This document shows positions 54,676-64,000 of a DNA stretch of 64,000 nt, in pieces (position 1 is the stretch's first letter; each line of letters opens with the position of its first letter). The stretch is from positions 496,001-560,000 of the forward strand of contig NZ_BDDT01000002.1 of NCBI RefSeq assembly GCF_001661495.1. Reading direction: 5' to 3'. The DNA is from Pseudoalteromonas prydzensis. GTDB taxonomy: Bacteria; Pseudomonadota; Gammaproteobacteria; Enterobacterales; Alteromonadaceae. The notes below the pieces were generated by a model. The model was not told the DNA's origin and searched no databases. It was given only the letters and a program-made list of their open reading frames with translations. The position numbers were made by a program, and so were the translations under genes.

Positions 54676-55581
54676 TTAGTGAGCGTGTGCTTGAGTGAGC
54701 GTTACCAGTATCCATCGTTGTTGTACTAGGTTTGTATCAAATAAGGCTGCATCAACTTGGTGTAGCTGTTTTGCTGCAAGCGCAGTAATATTCATTATCT
54801 GTGCGGTAGTCGGGTAATTCTCTGAAATAGCGATTTCAGTATTGGCATCGGGGGCATATTTACCCATCAAAAAGTCAATTTGTGTTTGCAGTGCTTCATC
54901 AAAGGTGTTGATCTGCGTCGTTGCTAACGTAGAATAATTGATATCAGCAACAGTTTTTGTAGTTAGATCAAAGGTTAATTCTAAATCAGTTAGGCCTTGA
55001 GCAAAAAAGTTTGGTTGGATCACTAAACTGCCATTATCGAGTTGCTGAAAACTCTCCCCGCCATGGGTGTGGCCGCCAAGCACTAGATCAATACCAGCAA
55101 TGTTTTGTGCAATTTGCGTATCTGCACCTTCACCTAAATGACTCAACATCACCATGTAGTCGACATCTTGGCTATATTGCTCGACAATATTTTTGGCAAT
55201 ATCTTGCCATTGCCAATTCATTTTAAAGTTAGCGATAAAGTCGGGGATTGGTGCGGTCTCTATGGGTTGAGCAAGTTCATTCCACGGTACAGATGTCATC
55301 CCGATAAAACCGACCTTGAGGCAACCGACTTGTACAATCGAGAAATCAACTGCGTTAAAACTTTGCGGATTATCGCCTGTATAACGCGTGTTACTGGCTA
55401 ACACGATGGCGTTATCATCATTGGCGTAGTCGAGTAATTGCGATGCATAGTCATGATTACCAACTACGCGCACAGCAGACGCAGTATCTTTACGCCGCAG
55501 GCATTTAAAAAGCAGAGCAGGAAGCTTACTAAAGAGTTTTTGTGTATTGAAAAAAACACTGCAGTCCGTACAGAGATGCAA
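54676..55581 (-). pseudogene. Decayed metallophosphatase/5'-nucleotidase-like gene
   Basis: A 301-residue frame with clear calcineurin-like metallophosphatase motifs: VVGNHDYA, MLSHLGEGADTQIAQNIAGIDLVLGGHTHGG and NYSTLATTQI-like segments, followed by part of a nucleotidase C-terminal region. The expected N-terminal DxH and GDxx metal motifs are missing; the first 45 residues (for example LFSKLPALLFKCLRRKD) look unrelated. At the C-terminal end an open frame in another phase continues for about 110 bases to 54566. Both ends therefore appear broken. A functional short protein is less likely. Confidence 0.6.
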
Positions 55582-55686
55582 ATTGACGGCCAGTATAATA
55601 ACAGTATTTAGGGACGTGATATTAAGGAGTTTGCTTAGAAGTTCTCCACAAGCAAGGCTGCTTGCGGAGAATGGATAAATACTCTG

Positions 55687-57117
55687 TTACGGTTTTTCAG
55701 CGACTATTTCTAGTTCTTCAGCTAAAATATGTTCTTGAGTTTGTGGCTCGTGTTGGCCTTCTGCACCATGCATCCACTTCACAAGCTTGTCGCTTAGTAA
55801 GTACATGATCACTGCTGAAAGTACCGCTGTTGCGCCTAAACCAATGAAGATACCTAATGCATTATCAAGCGCTTCTTCACCTTCACCTAAGAATGAACCT
55901 ACGAAACCAGCAATCTTATTAGCAACGGCTGTACATAGGAACCAAATACCCATAAGCATTGATGCTAAGCGCAGTGGTGCTAATTTACTTACCATAGATA
56001 AGCCAATTGGCGATAAGCACAGTTCACCTAAGGTGTGGAATAAGTAGAATAATACTAACCACATCATGCTGATTTGCAGTGTCTCACCTTGACCTTGGGT
56101 CATAAGTGCTAAAATCATAGTGATAAAACCAAGTGCTAAAAAGACTAACGCGATGGCAAACTTAACAGGTGAGTTTGGCTCACGTTTATCTAGTTTCAAC
56201 CAGATAATAGCCACGAGAGGTGCAAAAATGATGATAAAGATAGAGTTTAATGATTGAAACCACGATGCTGGAATTTCAAAATTGAACAACATACGATCAG
56301 TATAATCATTGGCGAATAAGTTCATTAAGCCACCGGCTTGCTCAAAACCCATCCAGAAGATAATACTAAATACACTCATTGTGAAAATAACTTTAATGCG
56401 GTCTGTTTCAACTTTAGTTAACGGTACTTTTACGTCTGAGTTAGCTTGTGATTGCGCTAATTTAGCTGAAGGAACAACACCAATATCGCCTAAATACTTG
56501 TTACTCAAGATGACTTGCATTGCTACAGAGATAAGCATACCAATACCAGCAACGATGAAGCCATATTGCCACCCCATAGACGCTGCAGCAAACCCCGCAA
56601 CTAATGGACCTAATGCGCCACCTAAGTTTATACCCATGTAGAAGATAGTGAATGCGCCATCACGACGTTGATCACCTTCTTTATATAAGTCGCCAACCAT
56701 AGTTGAGATATTTGGTTTAAATAAACCATTACCCATACACAGCAAGGCTAGACCAATATAAAATACGTTCTCTTCTTGACCTGCTAACATGCTATGAGGA
56801 ATACCCATAGTAAAATGGCCTGCAGCCATTAATAAACCACCGATGATAATTGCTTTACGTTGACCAAGTACGTTATCGGCTAACCAACCGCCAAATAATG
56901 GGGTGATATAAACGGCCATCGTGAAAGTACCGTAAAGGCTTAGTGCGTCGGCATTACTCCAACCAAAACCGCCTTCTTGAACAATCGCAACGAGATATAA
57001 TACTAAAATGGCACGCATGCCGTAATAACCAAATCGTTCCCACATTTCTGTGCCGAACAGCAGAAATAATCCTTTAGGATGCCCTAAAAAATCACCTGCT
57101 TTAGGTAATGAACTCAT
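55687..57117 (-). CDS. POT/PTR-family proton-coupled peptide transporter
   Basis: A 476-residue peptide importer with 12 to 14 membrane segments. The family motif E24-x-x-E27-R-F-x-Y-Y is intact (FGTEMWERFGYYGMRA). FYMGINLGGALGPLVAG matches the second family signature. It brings di- and tripeptides into the cytoplasm with protons, like E. coli DtpA (500). No peptidase is directly adjacent. A strong ribosome site is not obvious. Confidence 0.95.
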   Translation of the reverse strand: MSSLPKAGDFLGHPKGLFLLFGTEMWERFGYYGMRAILVLYLVAIVQEGGFGWSNADALSLYGTFTMAVYITPLFGGWLADNVLGQRKAIIIGGLLMAAGHFTMGIPHSMLAGQEENVFYIGLALLCMGNGLFKPNISTMVGDLYKEGDQRRDGAFTIFYMGINLGGALGPLVAGFAAASMGWQYGFIVAGIGMLISVAMQVILSNKYLGDIGVVPSAKLAQSQANSDVKVPLTKVETDRIKVIFTMSVFSIIFWMGFEQAGGLMNLFANDYTDRMLFNFEIPASWFQSLNSIFIIIFAPLVAIIWLKLDKREPNSPVKFAIALVFLALGFITMILALMTQGQGETLQISMMWLVLFYLFHTLGELCLSPIGLSMVSKLAPLRLASMLMGIWFLCTAVANKIAGFVGSFLGEGEEALDNALGIFIGLGATAVLSAVIMYLLSDKLVKWMHGAEGQHEPQTQEHILAEELEIVAEKP

Positions 57118-57558
57118 ATTTACTTCCTAACTCAAAGTTTGTTATAGCGGCCTTATATTTTTTGCTTTGGTCGTTCGTGCTAATTGCACTAATTGAACGG
57201 ATGGCCATGAATTGTTTTAATGCAGCTAAGGTAATGGTTTGCTTACTAAGTTGTTTACTTAGCGGGTAAGAGTCACACCCTTATCCTAGCTACAATTGCG
57301 GCTAAGTATACATACACCTTATGTTCAGGGGAAGTGCTTGCGATAGTTCACTTTACTCTGGTTTTAAAACAGTGACTAATAGTCAGCGTAAGGGACTACG
57401 GGGCTACCAGGGAAAATCATTTCGCTATAAATCAGCTTAAAGTAATACCTAAAATATAATTGGGCATAGTTAGGTTCATAAAAGTCAGCGTGATCCAAGC
57501 TAAAAAAGCCGAGTAATAATTTACTCGGCTATTCAATAACGCTTATCTAACTGAATGA
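57118..57558. other. Gap between the peptide transporter and secreted propeller genes
   Basis: About 440 bases containing the transporter leader, an imperfect inverted repeat around 57242-57270 and the terminator at 57500-57530. I see no gene. Confidence 0.5.
57501..57530 (-). terminator. Rho-independent terminator of the secreted propeller gene
   Basis: Stem AGCCGAGTAA / TTACTCGGCT (57507-57516 and 57521-57530) with a TAAT loop and a T run on the minus strand. Confidence 0.9.
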
Positions 57559-58782
57559 TTAGTTACAGTAGTTACTATCAACGAAGGTTAAATCATTAAC
57601 ATGTGAAGGGCCATCCATTACGAATGTTGCTGCTGCAGTATTTTGATCTAACATGTAAATTTTAGCATTCTCGCCTTTAACGCGTCCTGATACATAGATT
57701 GTGCCGTCAGCTGCGATTGCAATACCTGATGCTTGGGCAACATTATGCTCCCCAATTTTAGTTAGCTCCATTGAGCCTTCATCAATTGTATAAAGCGCTT
57801 TTCCAGTAAGTACGTATAGTACGTTGTTATCAGCAGAGTAGGCAATATCACCATCAGCAAATGAGTCGCCAGGGAAAGTTAACTTGCCTAATACTGTTTT
57901 ATCGCCTGTTGCTATATCAAAATCATACATATAGGTTTTGCTTGTTGCACGAAGCTTAGTGCCATCAGCACTCATTACAGAGCGGTAGATAGGGTATGAG
58001 TTAGTTGCTGTGACTAAAGCTTGTTGGTTATCAGCAAGGTTGAATGACAGAATTTGCGATTCATTTGTACTTGCATCTAATTGTTCCATCAAGTAAAGCA
58101 CGCCATTGCTTGACGCAATATTTGACGCTGTATTACTTAAACCTGCAACCGTCGAATAGCTGTTTGTTTGTGTATCAAAATGATAAACAATGCCATCTTC
58201 ATTTGAACCAAAGTTATTGATGCCGTATAAGCCTGATGCACACTTAGCAGTTACTTTAACGTCATCAATAAAAGCACCTAAGCTATCTGACTTACCGGTA
58301 CCAACGAACTTAAGTTCTGTTGACGTTGAGCTGGCTTTTACAGGGAAAGTAAACTTCTGCCAACCGCGAGTCGTTGCGTTTAAGTTAGCTAATAACTCAC
58401 CATTCCAGTAAACATCTGCTTTATTGGTTGTTGAATCACCATCTACACGTGGTGAATAGTAAAAGCTGATTTCGTAGCTGTTACCTACTTCAGTATCAAG
58501 TAATTGCATCACACTATAATTAGCCGTTGAATCTAGCTCTATATATTGTGAGCCATGCTGTGCAGTGATCAGGCCTAATTTGTTTGTTTGGATTTCAAAC
58601 TGGGCATGGTTACTACGTTGCCAACCTGTAATATTGTTAAAAAGCTGCCATTGGCCAGAGTGATGTGTCACTGTTGGAGTATTTTCAAAAGAGCCATTTG
58701 TTACTAAGTTTGTTGATGCTGCCGCAAAGCCAGACGCAATTATTAAAGGTAATGTTGCAAGCTTAAAGAATGAATTTTTCAT
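57559..58782 (-). CDS. Secreted protein with DUF642-like carbohydrate-binding and propeller-like domains
   Basis: A 407-residue exported protein (signal ATLPLIIASGFAAA). Residues about 24-180 look like a galactose-binding-like jelly roll of the DUF642 type: NLVTNGSFENTPT, GWQRSNHAQFEIQ, GSQYIELDSTANYSVMQ and FIDDVKVTAKC. Residues about 185-405 form repeated short blades (GLYGINNFGSNEDGIVYHFD, NVLYVLTGKALYTI, GTIYVSGRVKGENAKIYMLD), a propeller-like domain. It probably binds polysaccharide outside the cell. No catalytic motif is seen. Confidence 0.75.
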   Translation of the reverse strand: MKNSFFKLATLPLIIASGFAAASTNLVTNGSFENTPTVTHHSGQWQLFNNITGWQRSNHAQFEIQTNKLGLITAQHGSQYIELDSTANYSVMQLLDTEVGNSYEISFYYSPRVDGDSTTNKADVYWNGELLANLNATTRGWQKFTFPVKASSTSTELKFVGTGKSDSLGAFIDDVKVTAKCASGLYGINNFGSNEDGIVYHFDTQTNSYSTVAGLSNTASNIASSNGVLYLMEQLDASTNESQILSFNLADNQQALVTATNSYPIYRSVMSADGTKLRATSKTYMYDFDIATGDKTVLGKLTFPGDSFADGDIAYSADNNVLYVLTGKALYTIDEGSMELTKIGEHNVAQASGIAIAADGTIYVSGRVKGENAKIYMLDQNTAAATFVMDGPSHVNDLTFVDSNYCN

Positions 58783-59095
58783 TTATCTCTCCTACCAAAA
58801 GGTTTAATTTGTTTTTGTTAACATTTAATTTAACAATTTATGGTACTATTGTACTGTGTTCGTTGCCTTTCGGTCAAATGTTGAACATGACTGTTTTTGC
58901 AATAATTGTGGGATTTGTTCTTATTTTAAAAACAACTTATTGGTAAACAGCAACTTGGCTGCTTAATTATTTTTTAAAATAATTTCAATTTATTTTAGTT
59001 GAGTTATAACTGCAGAATTGGTGTTAATACATTTGTTTAGGATGGCCTGTAAAGCCTAGTAATTAAGGCTTTACAGGTTCTAGTAGTGATAAAAA
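58783..59095. other. Gap upstream of the propeller gene and downstream of the PgsB-like gene
   Basis: About 310 AT-rich bases. It has the propeller-gene leader and the 12-base perfect hairpin at 59046-59077; otherwise I see nothing. Confidence 0.5.
59046..59077 (-). terminator. Strong hairpin after the PgsB-like gene
   Basis: Perfect 12-base stem CCTGTAAAGCCT / AGGCTTTACAGG (59046-59057 and 59066-59077) with an 8-base loop. There is no clear T run, so it may be a terminator or a 3'-stabilising element. Confidence 0.55.
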
Positions 59096-62000
59096 TCAGC
59101 GCTTATCTTTATTTGAAAATGTTAACCACCCTGGTTTTTGATTGCGGTTGAGCTTACCTAAAACACTAATGGCTTTCTCAAGTGTAATACGCTGCGCAGC
59201 GATATCTTTATACACTTGGTTGGCAATCTTTTTACGCTTTACTGCGGCACCTGCGTCTAAGAAAGACTCGGCAACTTGAATAGCAAACCGTGCGAGTGGA
59301 CCTTGTTGCTTACCATCGGCTTGCCCATCGCCATGATGCAAATGTTTATTCAACCGCTCACTAATATGTACTAGTTCGGCTTGACTCAGCTCATTTTGGG
59401 CATGGTGCATTTTTTTGATCTCTAATAATGCAGTGTTTAAATAGGCATGTTCAAGATGGCTAAAGCTGTTGATCAATGATAAGCGCGTTAAGGTTTTCTT
59501 AAACAGGCTAGCTGAACAGTTGTTATCTAATAAGGTATTAACACTGTCGTGGATTTTTTGCCATTGCTGCCAACTATACACATAACCTAAACCCGCTCCT
59601 TTTATATTTTGCATCCCGATAATAACTTGATGGCTGTTCGGTCTAGCGAGTGAAGCCAATTTTAGAGTTAACTGGTCCGGAGTAACTTTAGGGTTGGTGA
59701 TTAATATGCATTTACTTTTCACTAATTGGAGTAAAATCTTTTCTAGCTGTTGTTGGTTGTTTTGCAGCTCGCCCAATAAAGGTTTAATTTGCTGATAGCT
59801 TAAGTAGTGATTAAAAATATCCAGCAAACTTGCTTGTTGCTGTGTATTGAGTGTGCTGGCATGTTCATTTAACCAGCTAGTAAATTGCGCAGTATTTACG
59901 AGAGCAGTAAATTCACTTTCAGTGCATTGACGCCCAAGTGCGGCACTTATGATAGTAGTCAGCACATCGGTCGTTTTAATACAGTGCAACTGGGTGCACA
60001 ACAACTCCAGCTCTTGTAAATCGTCATTAGTAATAATACGCTGGAAACGCTCACTAAATGCCTGCAAGTAATAGCTATAAAAACCATCGACATTGGTACC
60101 AATCACAACCATCTTATCAAATGGTAAATCTTCAGCGAGAATATGAGCGAATACCTTTGAGCGTGCCACGCGGTCATTGCGATTATTGATCAAAGCAATT
60201 GTTTGCTTATTTGGATCATTGCTAAGGCTGAATAAATCTAACCGTCGCCAATTTTCAATCGTTGCTAAACGTTCATTGGCGGACATACTGTTAACAAACG
60301 ACATGTTAAAATCGGTAAATGGGGCTGCACTAAAATGCTGTAGCACACCAATGTCAGGTACAATACGCTGCGAGGTTTCTTTAAACACAAAATCTTTGCC
60401 TAAACCGATATGGGCCGCCATTTTACACACCAATGCTATGTTATCTGGGTGCTCTTCATAAGGGTAAAGCGCTTTTATATCAGGTGTTATCTGATAGCCT
60501 TCCCCCCAATGCGATTGAATTAAGGTACTGTTTTTTTGTACTGCATCCTTATCCAAAATAGGGAACATGGTTTGTTCACTGGTAAAAACCTGACTATTTG
60601 GGGCAATAAAGTTAGCCATTTCTTTGGCTACATCAAAGCCTGTTGGCCCTAAAATATCTTCATGATCCGGATAAGCATTCGTAATAGTCGAAAAGTTATC
60701 TTGCATCCATTGCCTGAGTATTTTCACGTAACGAGGTGTCAATCCCATACATTCCCAAAGAAATACATCTGCTTTTACATTTTTTGCAAAATGCAGTACA
60801 TCACTTTGTTCCCAAATACTTGCTTTATCAAATGGCCTAAATAATGGCACTTCAAATTGCTCGCCATTGGAGCGTGCATAAATCAGTGTTGCTTCGCAGC
60901 CTGTTGTTTTTGTTATTACTTTAAGTGCAAGACTACTGAACAAAGCGGCTTTGAGACGCTCTGTGCCGGATTTTCCTCGCGTGCCCCAGCCGCCAATGCT
61001 AACAGGAATGGCGCGGCGGTCTGTTTTAATGCGCTGACTAACACGAATGTGACGACCCCAAAAGTAAACCATAAAACCAGCCACAAAGAAGATCAACTGA
61101 CCAATACTATTTTGATAGATGGAGTAAAGATATTCTTTAAAGTTTAGCCAAACACTGACTAGTAACGGCGAAACACTGAGCTTATTAAACAGTTTACTGA
61201 TGCCAGGCTCTACAGCAAATGCGCAGCCGAGTTGTTCGCCATAGGCTTTAAACTGAAAATTGAAACCGTGCTTGCTAAGGGCTTCTAGATAATTGTTTTG
61301 CTCAATCTCATTGCCTTTACGTAGGGCATCTAAACTATCAATATTGATGGTTAACCAAAAGTAGCTCTTTATACGTTGTACTAATGACTTTGGTGGCGTA
61401 ACTAATAAAATACCATCTGGTGTATAGGTTTTTGCGGGCTGCTTTAAATTATCTTGGCTTAGTACACTGAGTAAAAAGTCAGGCAGTGGTAAATGCGGAC
61501 GTGCTGAGTATTCATCACTATCGAATAGCGGTTCGCCGGGCACATTAGTGGCACTGATCTCTGCAACAGAACAGCTTGGCACATGCATAAAGGCCGAAGG
61601 CTTGCGTGCTTTGCTATGATTGAAGCTTTGCCGTTTGTCAGTACTTGGATTGCGCCATTCATGAAGAAAGCGCCAAGTGCGAAAGGCATAGTGATAACCA
61701 CTGCGGATCTGCCAAGTTAGTTTGTCTTTACTAACATTGTAACCTTCACTTTGTTGAGCTTTGCGACTTAATAAGCGACCTAGTAGTTCTTCATCCAAGT
61801 CATTATTAAACTGCGATATAGTCGCTGTGCTGGGCAATGTTTGCTCTAACTGCGCCATGACATTTTGATGCTGAAATGAAACAAGTTGTTCTCTGGTACG
61901 GCTTATAAAGCGACGAATAGCAAGCTGAGGCTCACAGCTTAATCGTTCATTAAGGCAGTTGATATAGGTAATAAATACAGTATCTGGCTCAGTCGTTTCT

Positions 62001-63208
62001 AGCTGCTGATTAAGCATCATACGAGCACAGAGCTCTAGTGCTAAGCGTTTTATTGCGATACTTTCATCGCCTTTGAGCAGTTGCCACCATAATTCGAATG
62101 CAAAGTTATCACGATTAAGGCGAGGGTTACTGAGTTGTTTAACTAAGGTAAAACGTACCGCATCAATAGTTTCTATTTTTAATCGTTCAGTAAGTAGTTG
62201 CTGTAAAAAAATTACCGAAAAGTTATTTGCTTGTTCTATAACACTTTGTCTGACACGCGGATAACTGTGTTCGGCTAGCAGCATTAATAGCTTTTCACAA
62301 AATTGCGTAAGCTTAGTTTGGCTTATCAAAATTTTTGGTAGGGCTGCTAATATAAATAATCGCTGTTGCTGGTTGAGTTGGCAATTATCTGTTTGATAAA
62401 TCAACTGCTGCATAAAGGCGCGAATGTAGGTTGGCCGTTGGTGGATCAAAATCTCTAAGATATCTAAACGGGCTAAATGGGGAGTAGTGCTATGCTCTAA
62501 TGCAAGCACTAAGGTTTCAATTAAATTAGCATTAAGCTCAGGATCACTATTATGGTTATGGATCAGTTGCACTTGGTTTGCGAGCGCACGATATAAGGCA
62601 TTTCTTACATGCTCGCTCTCAGTTTTTGCTAATAACTGTAAAAAGAAGTTTTCTAAATTAAGAGTTTGCCACGCTTTTGTGATGTTCTTAGCTGATTTTT
62701 TTAAATAACGGTTACTTAAATCACCAAGCTTACCAATTAAAAACTTAAGTGTTTGTTCAATATCGGCCACTGCATCTTGGTAGCGGTTGATCACGGCTCC
62801 CTCGTCAAACCAACGATTAAAGGCAAGCTTATCTTGGCGCAATTGCTCCGCGTTAGCGCCGAGTTGTTGAGCATAATCTAAAATGTGAAACTCACGTTCA
62901 GCGCTTATTTCAGCGTGGCTAAGTCTTTCAATAAATAGCTGATAACTCGCATCTAGCTTTTGTAAACTGTGCTGTTTATTTTCTACTTGATGACGTAAGA
63001 ATGCGATTGCCTGGCCTAATAGCCAGATATCTTGATCTTCGCCATCGGGCATATTTTGCAGCAACTCCCACTGCGCTAAGTCATCCACTAATTGACGATA
63101 TTTTTGACGATAGAGATCCAGCCAAAAGTTGGCAATATCAGCAAACAATAAATGCTCTAAGCGGTTTTTTAGCTTACTTTGGATCGTTGCTTTCTTTGCG
63201 TTTGCCAT
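59096..63208 (-). CDS. Giant PgsB/CapB-like poly-gamma-glutamate ligase with N-terminal HEAT-like scaffold
   Basis: A 1370-residue protein unlike usual PgsB (about 400). Residues 1-690 are almost all helical, with HEAT-like repeats (YPRVRQSVIEQANNFSVIFL, IAIKRLALELCARMM). One membrane segment lies at about 702-717. A Mur-ligase-fold CapB/PgsB domain follows (about 733-1130): ATP loop GTRGKSG (742-748, Lys746), KTTG (767-770), EQ at 800-801 and WECMG with Glu819. These match PgsB of Bacillus poly-gamma-glutamate synthesis, which joins glutamates at the membrane. The C-terminal 240 residues are helical. It follows an outer-membrane barrel gene after one base. The polymer made, if any, is unknown. 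Confidence 0.85.
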   Translation of the reverse strand: MANAKKATIQSKLKNRLEHLLFADIANFWLDLYRQKYRQLVDDLAQWELLQNMPDGEDQDIWLLGQAIAFLRHQVENKQHSLQKLDASYQLFIERLSHAEISAEREFHILDYAQQLGANAEQLRQDKLAFNRWFDEGAVINRYQDAVADIEQTLKFLIGKLGDLSNRYLKKSAKNITKAWQTLNLENFFLQLLAKTESEHVRNALYRALANQVQLIHNHNSDPELNANLIETLVLALEHSTTPHLARLDILEILIHQRPTYIRAFMQQLIYQTDNCQLNQQQRLFILAALPKILISQTKLTQFCEKLLMLLAEHSYPRVRQSVIEQANNFSVIFLQQLLTERLKIETIDAVRFTLVKQLSNPRLNRDNFAFELWWQLLKGDESIAIKRLALELCARMMLNQQLETTEPDTVFITYINCLNERLSCEPQLAIRRFISRTREQLVSFQHQNVMAQLEQTLPSTATISQFNNDLDEELLGRLLSRKAQQSEGYNVSKDKLTWQIRSGYHYAFRTWRFLHEWRNPSTDKRQSFNHSKARKPSAFMHVPSCSVAEISATNVPGEPLFDSDEYSARPHLPLPDFLLSVLSQDNLKQPAKTYTPDGILLVTPPKSLVQRIKSYFWLTINIDSLDALRKGNEIEQNNYLEALSKHGFNFQFKAYGEQLGCAFAVEPGISKLFNKLSVSPLLVSVWLNFKEYLYSIYQNSIGQLIFFVAGFMVYFWGRHIRVSQRIKTDRRAIPVSIGGWGTRGKSGTERLKAALFSSLALKVITKTTGCEATLIYARSNGEQFEVPLFRPFDKASIWEQSDVLHFAKNVKADVFLWECMGLTPRYVKILRQWMQDNFSTITNAYPDHEDILGPTGFDVAKEMANFIAPNSQVFTSEQTMFPILDKDAVQKNSTLIQSHWGEGYQITPDIKALYPYEEHPDNIALVCKMAAHIGLGKDFVFKETSQRIVPDIGVLQHFSAAPFTDFNMSFVNSMSANERLATIENWRRLDLFSLSNDPNKQTIALINNRNDRVARSKVFAHILAEDLPFDKMVVIGTNVDGFYSYYLQAFSERFQRIITNDDLQELELLCTQLHCIKTTDVLTTIISAALGRQCTESEFTALVNTAQFTSWLNEHASTLNTQQQASLLDIFNHYLSYQQIKPLLGELQNNQQQLEKILLQLVKSKCILITNPKVTPDQLTLKLASLARPNSHQVIIGMQNIKGAGLGYVYSWQQWQKIHDSVNTLLDNNCSASLFKKTLTRLSLINSFSHLEHAYLNTALLEIKKMHHAQNELSQAELVHISERLNKHLHHGDGQADGKQQGPLARFAIQVAESFLDAGAAVKRKKIANQVYKDIAAQRITLEKAISVLGKLNRNQKPGWLTFSNKDKR

Positions 63209-63209
63209 A

Positions 63210-64000
63210 TTAATTCTGCTCTAAAAAGTGATTGAGTTGGAGTGACTCAAAAATTATTTCGTCGTGGGAAAAAACAGCAAAACCAGTTTCGGCTAAGTTG
63301 CCGGTAGAAAACTCTAAGCTAACGTTATGGTCATTTCTAAACCAGTCTTGATCCCAACGCAATTTGATCCAACCTTGTGAGAAGTTGCCAAGGTGCAGCT
63401 GTTTTCGCCAGCCAATACTACTGATATATTGCCAAGTACTAATAGGGCGGTCCTCGTCAGCAAATTTATAATAACTGGTTATGCCAGCTTGGAATATATG
63501 ACCTTGATAATATTGATTCCAAGACGCACCAAAACGTAACATGTCGAAGCTAGTCCAATCGGCATTTGAGGTGCTACCGGCGAGGAAGTTAAAATAGCTA
63601 TCAACCCAAGGCTGATAGCGATATTGGTATTCCCCGCGCCAGCCTGAAGGATGATCTTCGCGATAGAAATTATAAATATCTGAATTGAGTTTAGAGTCAA
63701 ATAAAAAGTCTTCAATATCAGCACTGCTGTAGCTGTAAAACGGACTTATTTGCCATTGATGTCGATGGCTTTCATCAATTCGCCAGATCTGACCAACTTG
63801 CACATATGTATTTAACGCATACTGACTGTCATTGCCTGCTTGGCTTGGTTGCCAAGTTGTTTGTAGAGCGCTGTCGACATACCAAGGGGTATCGTGATCT
63901 TGCCATGAATGATAAGCGTCAACTGAGAGTAGCTCATTGTCTTGCTCGCTCAGGGAATAGGTGAGATCAAGACGATACCAATTTTCATCATCTGTTAAGC
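63210..64000 (-). CDS. Outer-membrane beta-barrel protein, 3' part
   Basis: The frame is open from 63210 to the right edge, so the N-terminus is outside the window (a GTG at 63803 is internal). The visible 263 residues alternate polar and aromatic residues in strand-sized blocks (ENWYRLDLTYSLSEQDNELL, WIKLRWDQDWFRNDHNVSLE, FHQAGITSYYKF-like), typical of a beta-barrel. It ends one base before the PgsB-like start, so they share an operon. It could export or anchor the polymer the PgsB-like enzyme makes; that is inferred. Confidence 0.75.
   Translation of the reverse strand, partial: LTDDENWYRLDLTYSLSEQDNELLSVDAYHSWQDHDTPWYVDSALQTTWQPSQAGNDSQYALNTYVQVGQIWRIDESHRHQWQISPFYSYSSADIEDFLFDSKLNSDIYNFYREDHPSGWRGEYQYRYQPWVDSYFNFLAGSTSNADWTSFDMLRFGASWNQYYQGHIFQAGITSYYKFADEDRPISTWQYISSIGWRKQLHLGNFSQGWIKLRWDQDWFRNDHNVSLEFSTGNLAETGFAVFSHDEIIFESLQLNHFLEQN

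Noticed and set aside
59458..59480. Possible second start or split of the 1370-residue protein
   Set aside because: The frame is continuous with consistent composition; no internal ribosome site or stop suggests two genes.
1..64000. CRISPR arrays, tRNA or rRNA genes
   Set aside because: No regularly spaced identical repeats and no cloverleaf or conserved rRNA segments were recognised.

Overview
The window looks like chromosome from a marine gammaproteobacterium of the Alteromonadales, most likely Pseudoalteromonas or a close relative. The reasons are the moderate-to-low G+C content, the many lipoprotein enzymes and TonB-dependent receptors, the secreted degradative enzymes (pectate lyase, subtilase, sugar dehydrogenase), and short dispersed repeats of a type I associate with this group. 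The genus is an inference. I see no rRNA, tRNA, CRISPR array, transposase or phage gene.

Region 1 (1-12.3 kb) is a cell-wall amino-sugar recovery locus. A BadF-type sugar kinase (cut by the left edge), MurNAc-6-P etherase MurQ and a NamZ-type exo-muramidase lipoprotein form one tight operon. Nearby are a 1006-residue TonB-dependent receptor, a MurR/RpiR-type regulator, a lipoprotein joining an AmpD-like zinc amidase to an AmiE-like serine hydrolase, and an NhaC-like transporter. Together they suggest uptake and stepwise breakdown of muropeptides outside the cytoplasm, import of free MurNAc without a PTS, then phosphorylation and lactate removal. TTGGAATA repeats near the regulator are candidate operators.

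Region 2 (12.3-16 kb) holds an AhpD-like protein, a ricin-domain pectate lyase and a PQQ-type aldose dehydrogenase. Region 3 (16-20.5 kb) is an accessory island: one AT-rich gene encoding an HsdR-like nuclease domain fused to a P-loop ATPase, set between long non-coding tracts that share direct and inverted repeats. It is the best candidate here for an undescribed, probably defensive, system.

Region 4 (20.5-36.9 kb) is mostly housekeeping and stress functions: a tonB/ECF sigma/putative anti-sigma operon, small conserved proteins, a LMW phosphatase, a rhomboid protease, a DJ-1/PfpI protein with a divergent LysR regulator, a dienelactone-hydrolase-like enzyme, a GDPD lipoprotein, an exporter, an amidohydrolase, an M3 peptidase, an MscS channel and an HdeD-like protein. 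Region 5 (37-51.6 kb) has a second, larger MscS channel, a second TonB receptor, a HAD phosphatase, an exported ATP-dependent DNA ligase, a YegD-like Hsp70, methylglyoxal synthase, a LysE exporter, a subtilase, a Bcr/CflA pump, a DUF4442 protein and an M23/bactofilin pair.

Region 6 (51.7-64 kb) has tyrosine catabolism genes hppD and fahA (without hmgA or maiA between them), a decayed metallophosphatase, a POT peptide transporter, a secreted propeller-like protein, and a striking 1370-residue protein that fuses a HEAT-like helical scaffold, a membrane segment and a PgsB/CapB-type poly-glutamate ligase domain. It lies one base downstream of a beta-barrel gene cut by the right edge.
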